Source: Halichoerus grypus
Taxonomy: Eukaryota > Chordata > Mammalia > Carnivora > Phocidae
DNA: 64,000 bases
Direction of reading: 5' to 3'
Assembly: GCF_964656455.1 (NCBI RefSeq)
Contig: NC_135714.1
Span: 56,817,850-56,881,849 of the forward strand
Made by a program: the position numbers and the translations under genes. The notes under the pieces were generated by a model that was not told where the DNA came from, did not search any database, and saw only the letters and a list, made by a program, of their open reading frames with translations. Positions 59,551-64,000 of the stretch are shown piece by piece; position 1 is the stretch's first letter, and each line of letters opens with the position of its first letter.

Positions 59551-60030
59551 TTTTTTTTTATTATGTTCAGTTAGCCACTGTATAGTACACCATTAGTTTT
59601 TGATGTAGTGCTCAGTGATTCATTAGTTATGTATAACATCCAGTGCTCATCACAACACGTGCCCTCCTTAATACCCATCACCCTGTTACCCCCTCCCCCC
59701 ACTTCCCTCCCCTCTGAAACCCTCAGTTTGTTTTCCAGGGTCCATAGTCTCTTATGGTTTGTCTCCCTCTCTGATTCCCCCCCCTTCAGATTTCCCTCCC
59801 TTCCCCTATGGTCTTCTGTGCTATCGCTTATGTGCCACATATGAGTGAAACCATTGTTTCTTTTGTCTTTCTCTGCTTGACTTATTTCACTTAGCATAAT
59901 CCCCTCTAGTTCCATCCATGTAGATGCAAATGGTGGGTATTCATCCTTTCTGATGGCTGAATAATATTCCATTGTATATATGTACCACATCTTCTTTATC
60001 CATTCATCTGTTGAAGGGCATCTCGGCTCC
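59551..60030 (-). mobile_element. L1 3' end (ORF2 terminus and 3' UTR), minus strand
   Basis: Antisense 3' UTR (CCATTAGTTTTTGATGTAGT at 59590; polypyrimidine block 59760-59810) followed by antisense ORF2 end. A 155-codon minus-strand frame (59571-60038) begins in the ORF2 C-terminus ([19 protein letters not shown]) and reads on into the UTR because the original stop is lost. Flanks TTCCACGTTTCTCTTTC (59534-59550) and TTCCACATGTTTCTCT (60031-60046) are its TSD with a two-base indel. Confidence 0.9.
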
Positions 60031-60046
60031 TTCCACATGTTTCTCT

Positions 60047-60321
60047 CTCTCTTTTTTTAATTTTGTTATTGTTATGTTAATCACCACACATTACATCATT
60101 AGTTTTTGATGTAGTGTTCCATGATTCATTGCTTGTGCATAACACCCAGTGGTCCATGCAGAACGTGCCCTCTTTAATACCCATCACTAGGCTAACCCAT
60201 CCTCCCACCCCCCCCCCAGAACCCTCAGTTTGGTTTTCAGAGCCCATCGTCTCTCATGGTTCGTCTCCCCCTCCGATTTCCCCCCCTTCATTCTTCCCCT
60301 CCTGCTATCTTCTTCTTTTTT
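60047..60321 (-). mobile_element. Second L1 3' end inserted in the first one's TSD
   Basis: Antisense 3' UTR from TGTTATGTTAATCACCACAC to TATCTTCTTCTTTTTTC, about 275 bp. TSD CACATGTTTCTCT is perfect at 60034-60046 and 60322-60334. That duplication is the right-hand TSD of the L1 at 59551-60030, so this is a later insertion at practically the same site and in the same orientation. Confidence 0.93.
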
Positions 60322-60337
60322 CACATGTTTCTCTTTC

Positions 60338-61500
60338 TTAATGGGAGATGGGATCCTTGCGCTTCCTTCCTACACTGGGTGACTCTGAAATGTGGTGTGA
60401 AAGCTTCCAGAGACCTCTGTGGGATCTGACACAAAGTTACCCTCTGTGAGACTTTGCTTGCCATTGCAAAATGGCTTTGTCTCTCTTTTCCTGCCTGACC
60501 CCTCACTTCTTTACCAGTAGTTCCTTGGACTATATCTTAATACTGTAATATTCACAACAATCCTGTACTCAGAATCTTCCTATACTATGACATAGGTAGA
60601 TGACAGGTTGCTCTTTAGAATGAGCTGATTAGAATTTAGCAGGTAATTTTGGAACCCTTCTCACCATTAATGGAATTTTGAGCTATTTTTAGGTAGACAA
60701 TACAACATGGCATCCAAGAATATAAAACTTAAAATGTATAATTATCTAGCTCCTAGTATTATGTTCTAAGTCTCACAAAAATGCCGACTCAAAAATTTTT
60801 TAATATCCATGTTAATCATGTCTCAGGTTCTGAGAAATTACAAATTTACCCAAACTGGTCACAAGCAATCAAATTATAAACAGAAGGAAGCTAAATATAT
60901 TGATCTCTACAAAGTAGTACATGTATGAAATTCTTAGGGCTATTACTCTATGGACAGATAGAAAGACAGGAATATATCCTATGATATAAAATTAAGTGAA
61001 ATTAAAAAAAATGAATCTTCATTTCTCAGAAATTGGCCTCTGTCAGAAAATATGACCTTTAGAATTAGAAATGAAAAGTCATCTATATTAGAACTAAAAT
61101 AGTGGATGGTAGTTTGGCTATTGAAACAAAGCAATTGCATTTCTTCCTAAAAAAATGAGAAGGAAAGAAAAAATAACAAAAGATAAGCAATCAAAAGGAA
61201 AGCAACCAGGAGTATAATGTAATATGTGATTGAGAAAAATGAATGCTAAAATGACCAAGAGACCAAAATCACATTTCATGAAGAGCAATAATACTTAACG
61301 TTTGGATAACCACCAATTTCTCTCTGAAGAGGTATTTTCTGAATAATTAAAGATAACCTAAAATAGGGTGAAATCAGGTTCAAATTCCTCCTTTTCACAC
61401 CTGATGCTTTTCTCGACAGGCTGAAGCAGAGTACGCTAAAAATATTTGTTGGTAACATTTTGAAAAAGCTATAGTCTCTCACAAAATACAAAGGCAACTT
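60338..61500. other. Unassigned DNA, about 1.2 kb
   Basis: AT-rich; no gene or repeat family was recognised. Confidence 0.35.
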
Positions 61501-61511
61501 CTTTAGAAGAC

Positions 61512-62000
61512 CTTTTTTTTCCAGCTTTATTGACCTATTACTAACATATACTTATGTCAATTTAAGATGTACAATGTGATGATTTGATACATGGATATAT
61601 TGTGAAATGATGACCACAGTAAGGTTAAATGCCTCCATCCCCTCACATAATTGCTATTCGTTTGTGTGTGCTGATAACATTTAGTCTTTTAACAACTTTC
61701 AAGTATATAATACAGTACTCATAATCACAGTCACCATGCTATACATTAGATCTCCAGAATTTATTAATCTTACAGATGGAAGTTTATACTCTTTGACAAA
61801 TATCTCTCCATTTTTCCCAACCACTGGCAACCACCATTCCATTCTCTTTTTCTAGAAGTTCAACTGTTTTAGATTCCACATAGAAGTGAGAACATAAAGT
61901 ATTTATCTTTGTCTGACTTATTTGACTTAGTCTAATGCCTTCAGGGTCCATCCATGTTGTCACAAAAGGCAAAATTTCCTTTTTTACGACTGCATAATAT

Positions 62001-62036
<36 letters not shown>

Positions 62037-62153
62037 CATCTTCATCCATTCATTCCTGGATGGACACTTGGCTGTTTCCATGGCTGGGCTATTGTAAATA
62101 AAACTGCAATGAACATGGAGGTGTAAATATCTCTTTGAGGTAGATTTTATTAC
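61512..62153 (-). mobile_element. Old L1 3' UTR and ORF2 end, minus strand, with TSD
   Basis: Antisense from TTTTCCAGCTTTATTGACCT through AATTTAAGATGTACAATGTG, then ORF2 end wording (GGGTCCATCCATGTTGTCAC, CTATTGTAAATAAAACTGC). TSD CTTTAGAAGAC lies at 61501-61511 and 62154-62164, 11 bp and perfect. A (GT)16 microsatellite lies inside at 62003-62034. Confidence 0.88.
62003..62034. repeat. (GT)16 microsatellite inside L1
   Basis: Sixteen uninterrupted GT units at the place where related L1 copies carry a short GTATATATAC-type run (compare 33001-33026), so the run has grown in situ. Confidence 0.95.
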
Positions 62154-62339
62154 CTTTAGAAGACATTTTAATATTAATTTTGGCAAAGTAACTATGTAAG
62201 TTGCAGAATTTCCTCTTTGAAGTTCATATTTTCTTCTACCTAGAGTGACATAGAAATTATGTTCTCAGGAAATTCTAGCTTTACATGCTTATGATATGTT
62301 GCATCATTTGGGTCAAATCATGGAAGACAACATACTATA

Positions 62340-62565
62340 ATAATTAGAAATGAGACCTCTGGAGCCAGACTTCCAATGCCTACTACTAAACGACTCTGTG
62401 CCTCTGTGTACTACTTTTTTGATCTGTAGTATTGGAAAAATAATAGTAATTACCATATAAGAAGTTGTGAGGATTGAATGAGCTGATTAATATAAAGTGC
62501 TTCAAACATTACCCAGCATGTATTGAGTAGTCTGTAATTCTTGGCTGTTGTAATAGTAACAGTTT
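62340..62565 (+). repeat. MIR element
   Basis: Words in order: GAGACCTCTGGAGCCAGACT, ACTCTGTGCCTCTGTGTACT, GGAAAAATAATAGTAATTAC, GTTGTGAGGATTGAATGAGC, AAGTGCTTCAAACATTACCC and AGCATGTATTGAGTAGTCTG. A nearly full MIR. Confidence 0.85.
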
Positions 62566-62749
62566 TCCAGTGGCAGAAATGGACTTTTTCAATGTTCTTT
62601 CTGAGTTCAAAACCTCATATACTTTATCTGAAAATAAAAGTTCATTCTTCTAGCATAGAACCTTATATTATCTATGTACATAATATAGTTTGTTTATTGT
62701 CCTCAATTAGAAATACAATCACCTGACTTATCTCAGGCATTTCACTAAA

Positions 62750-62920
62750 TAGTTTATATTCTTTATTACTAATATGGCAATAGCTCTGCCAGGTGAATAT
62801 TAATATTTCCATTTTACTGATACAGAAACAGATTCAGAAAACTTGCCTAAAAGCTAAAATTCACACATCTAATACATATCGAAACCAAAATTTAAGCAAA
62901 GTTTGAGCTCATGTTGTTTC
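62750..62920 (-). repeat. MIR element fragment, minus strand
   Basis: Antisense MIR words: TTTCCATTTTACTGATACAG, AAACAGATTCAGAAAACTTG, ATTCACACATCTAATACATA. It faces the plus-strand MIR at 62340-62565. Confidence 0.7.
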
Positions 62921-64000
62921 CTTATACTGTTTTGTGCAATAGAAAGAATAAAGAGGTCATTGTTAGATGGGAATCAGCCTTGCTTGATGGATAATCTGTC
63001 TTTTTTACTCTGAGGAACACAGGGGACAGTGCATTTAGCTTCTCAGACCTTTCATTTTCATGATGTCATTTTGACCTGGAAATTTTAAATGCAAAACAAC
63101 CAATTTCTTTCCTGAACTACATGTATATGATGTTGTGTTTTCAAATTCTCCTTAAGCAGATTGAAAACATACCCATAGCTATGAATGTGACTAATCACCC
63201 ACTGCTTATTTAATCACCAGACCCTTACAATTTTTATTCCACTTTCAGTGTTTGCATTGACCTTGCCAACATTTAATTGACGCCAATCCACATGAATGCT
63301 TAAACTTGAATCACCTAATTGCTAGAGATTTCTCTTACTTAAAGGAAATCCAGAGCACATTTATTGACAACATTAAAGTTCTTACTAATTTCCTGCTTAG
63401 AGAATAGTATGAAAGAGCTGCTTCATCTAGGAGAATATTAACTTAGAAACTTTAAGATGAGAGAAGTATGATTTAGAAGTAATGAGAAATAAAACCAAAA
63501 TTCACAGATTATATTTATGCTTGCTATTTTATTTCTATCTACTTAGACTTTTTATTAAGGATGTTGGTAGGATTTTATCCAGTATCTTCCGGAACCTCTA
63601 TGAATAAACAGTTCTGGTTTTCTTCTTTAACTTGATATAAATTACAGTTGTATTTTTTTCTAAGCTTTATTTGATTTTTGTTTTCTTGTCTTATTCTTTT
63701 TTTGTCTTAAAATATAGCACTTCTATCATGTTTTATATATAGCAGAGGAAATTGCTGACTTCATGGAATCCAAAGTATAATAAGATATTTAATGTGATGA
63801 TGGTGAAGATTGAGGGTCCATCCAGTTGAAAAAGAAATGCTGTGTATATTATTAGACTTGCTGAATGATTTCCAAATCCTCTTCTTCCCTTCTGTCATTA
63901 TCACTGGTTTCAATAGGAAAACAATGTATGAAGACAATTTTTAAGGGAATTTTCTGACCTTAAGTCAAATAAGGGACACTTGGATTTGAGGTTACCGTGA
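62921..64000. other. Unassigned DNA to the window edge
   Basis: No gene, RNA or recognised repeat. AT-rich with T runs near 63651. Confidence 0.35.

Noticed and set aside
59571..60038. 155-codon minus-strand open frame as a gene
   Set aside because: It starts in L1 ORF2 and reads on through the 3' UTR of a truncated L1.

Overview
The window looks like gene-poor nuclear DNA of a caniform carnivoran mammal. It is AT-rich, has no long open reading frame outside retrotransposons, no rRNA, no functional tRNA, no CRISPR array and no bacterial-type operon. The diagnostic repeats are 21 copies of a tRNA-Lys-derived carnivoran SINE (head reading close to GGGGCACCTGGGTGGCTCAG, body ending in a CT-rich stretch and an A-rich tail) and many 5'-truncated L1 elements with a carnivoran-type 3' UTR. 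The dog-type SINE head (GGGATCCCTGGGTGGCGCAG) is absent, so an arctoid (bear, seal, mustelid or panda-like) is more likely than a canid. That species inference is from memory of SINE subfamilies and was not searched.

Layout. 1-2970: degraded endogenous retrovirus, plus strand, with recognisable pol pieces and an LTR-like end. 3600-9430: SINEs, two L1 3' ends (one nested inside a SINE), a minus-strand LTR with its primer binding site, and a MIR. 10355-13885: ancient LINE debris. 14110-16645: old L1 carrying a SINE and a small LTR-tail retrocopy, then a young L1 3' end. 16646-20080: mostly unassigned. 20083-26404: dense L1 and SINE block with plus and minus copies facing each other. 26960-28708: unassigned. 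29047-29415: MaLR LTR. 30065-34870: two long minus-strand L1 fragments interrupted by three SINEs. 34871-48077: mainly unassigned DNA with sparse MIR, L2 and SINE copies. 48078-49790: MaLR LTR, Tigger-like piece, SINE and old L1. 49790-64000: further L1 3' ends, a 2.6 kb minus-strand L1, MER5A, MIRs and unassigned DNA.

No genes work together here. What the sequence records is a history of retrotransposition: target-site duplications (TSDs) can be read for most SINEs and many L1s, nested insertions give relative ages, and several insertions show mechanism (twin-priming inversion, repeated use of one target site, an LTR transcript end copied by L1-type machinery). No L1 copy reaches ORF1 or the endonuclease domain, so none is autonomous. 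The stretch could be intergenic or lie in a large intron; no exon or splice structure was recognised.
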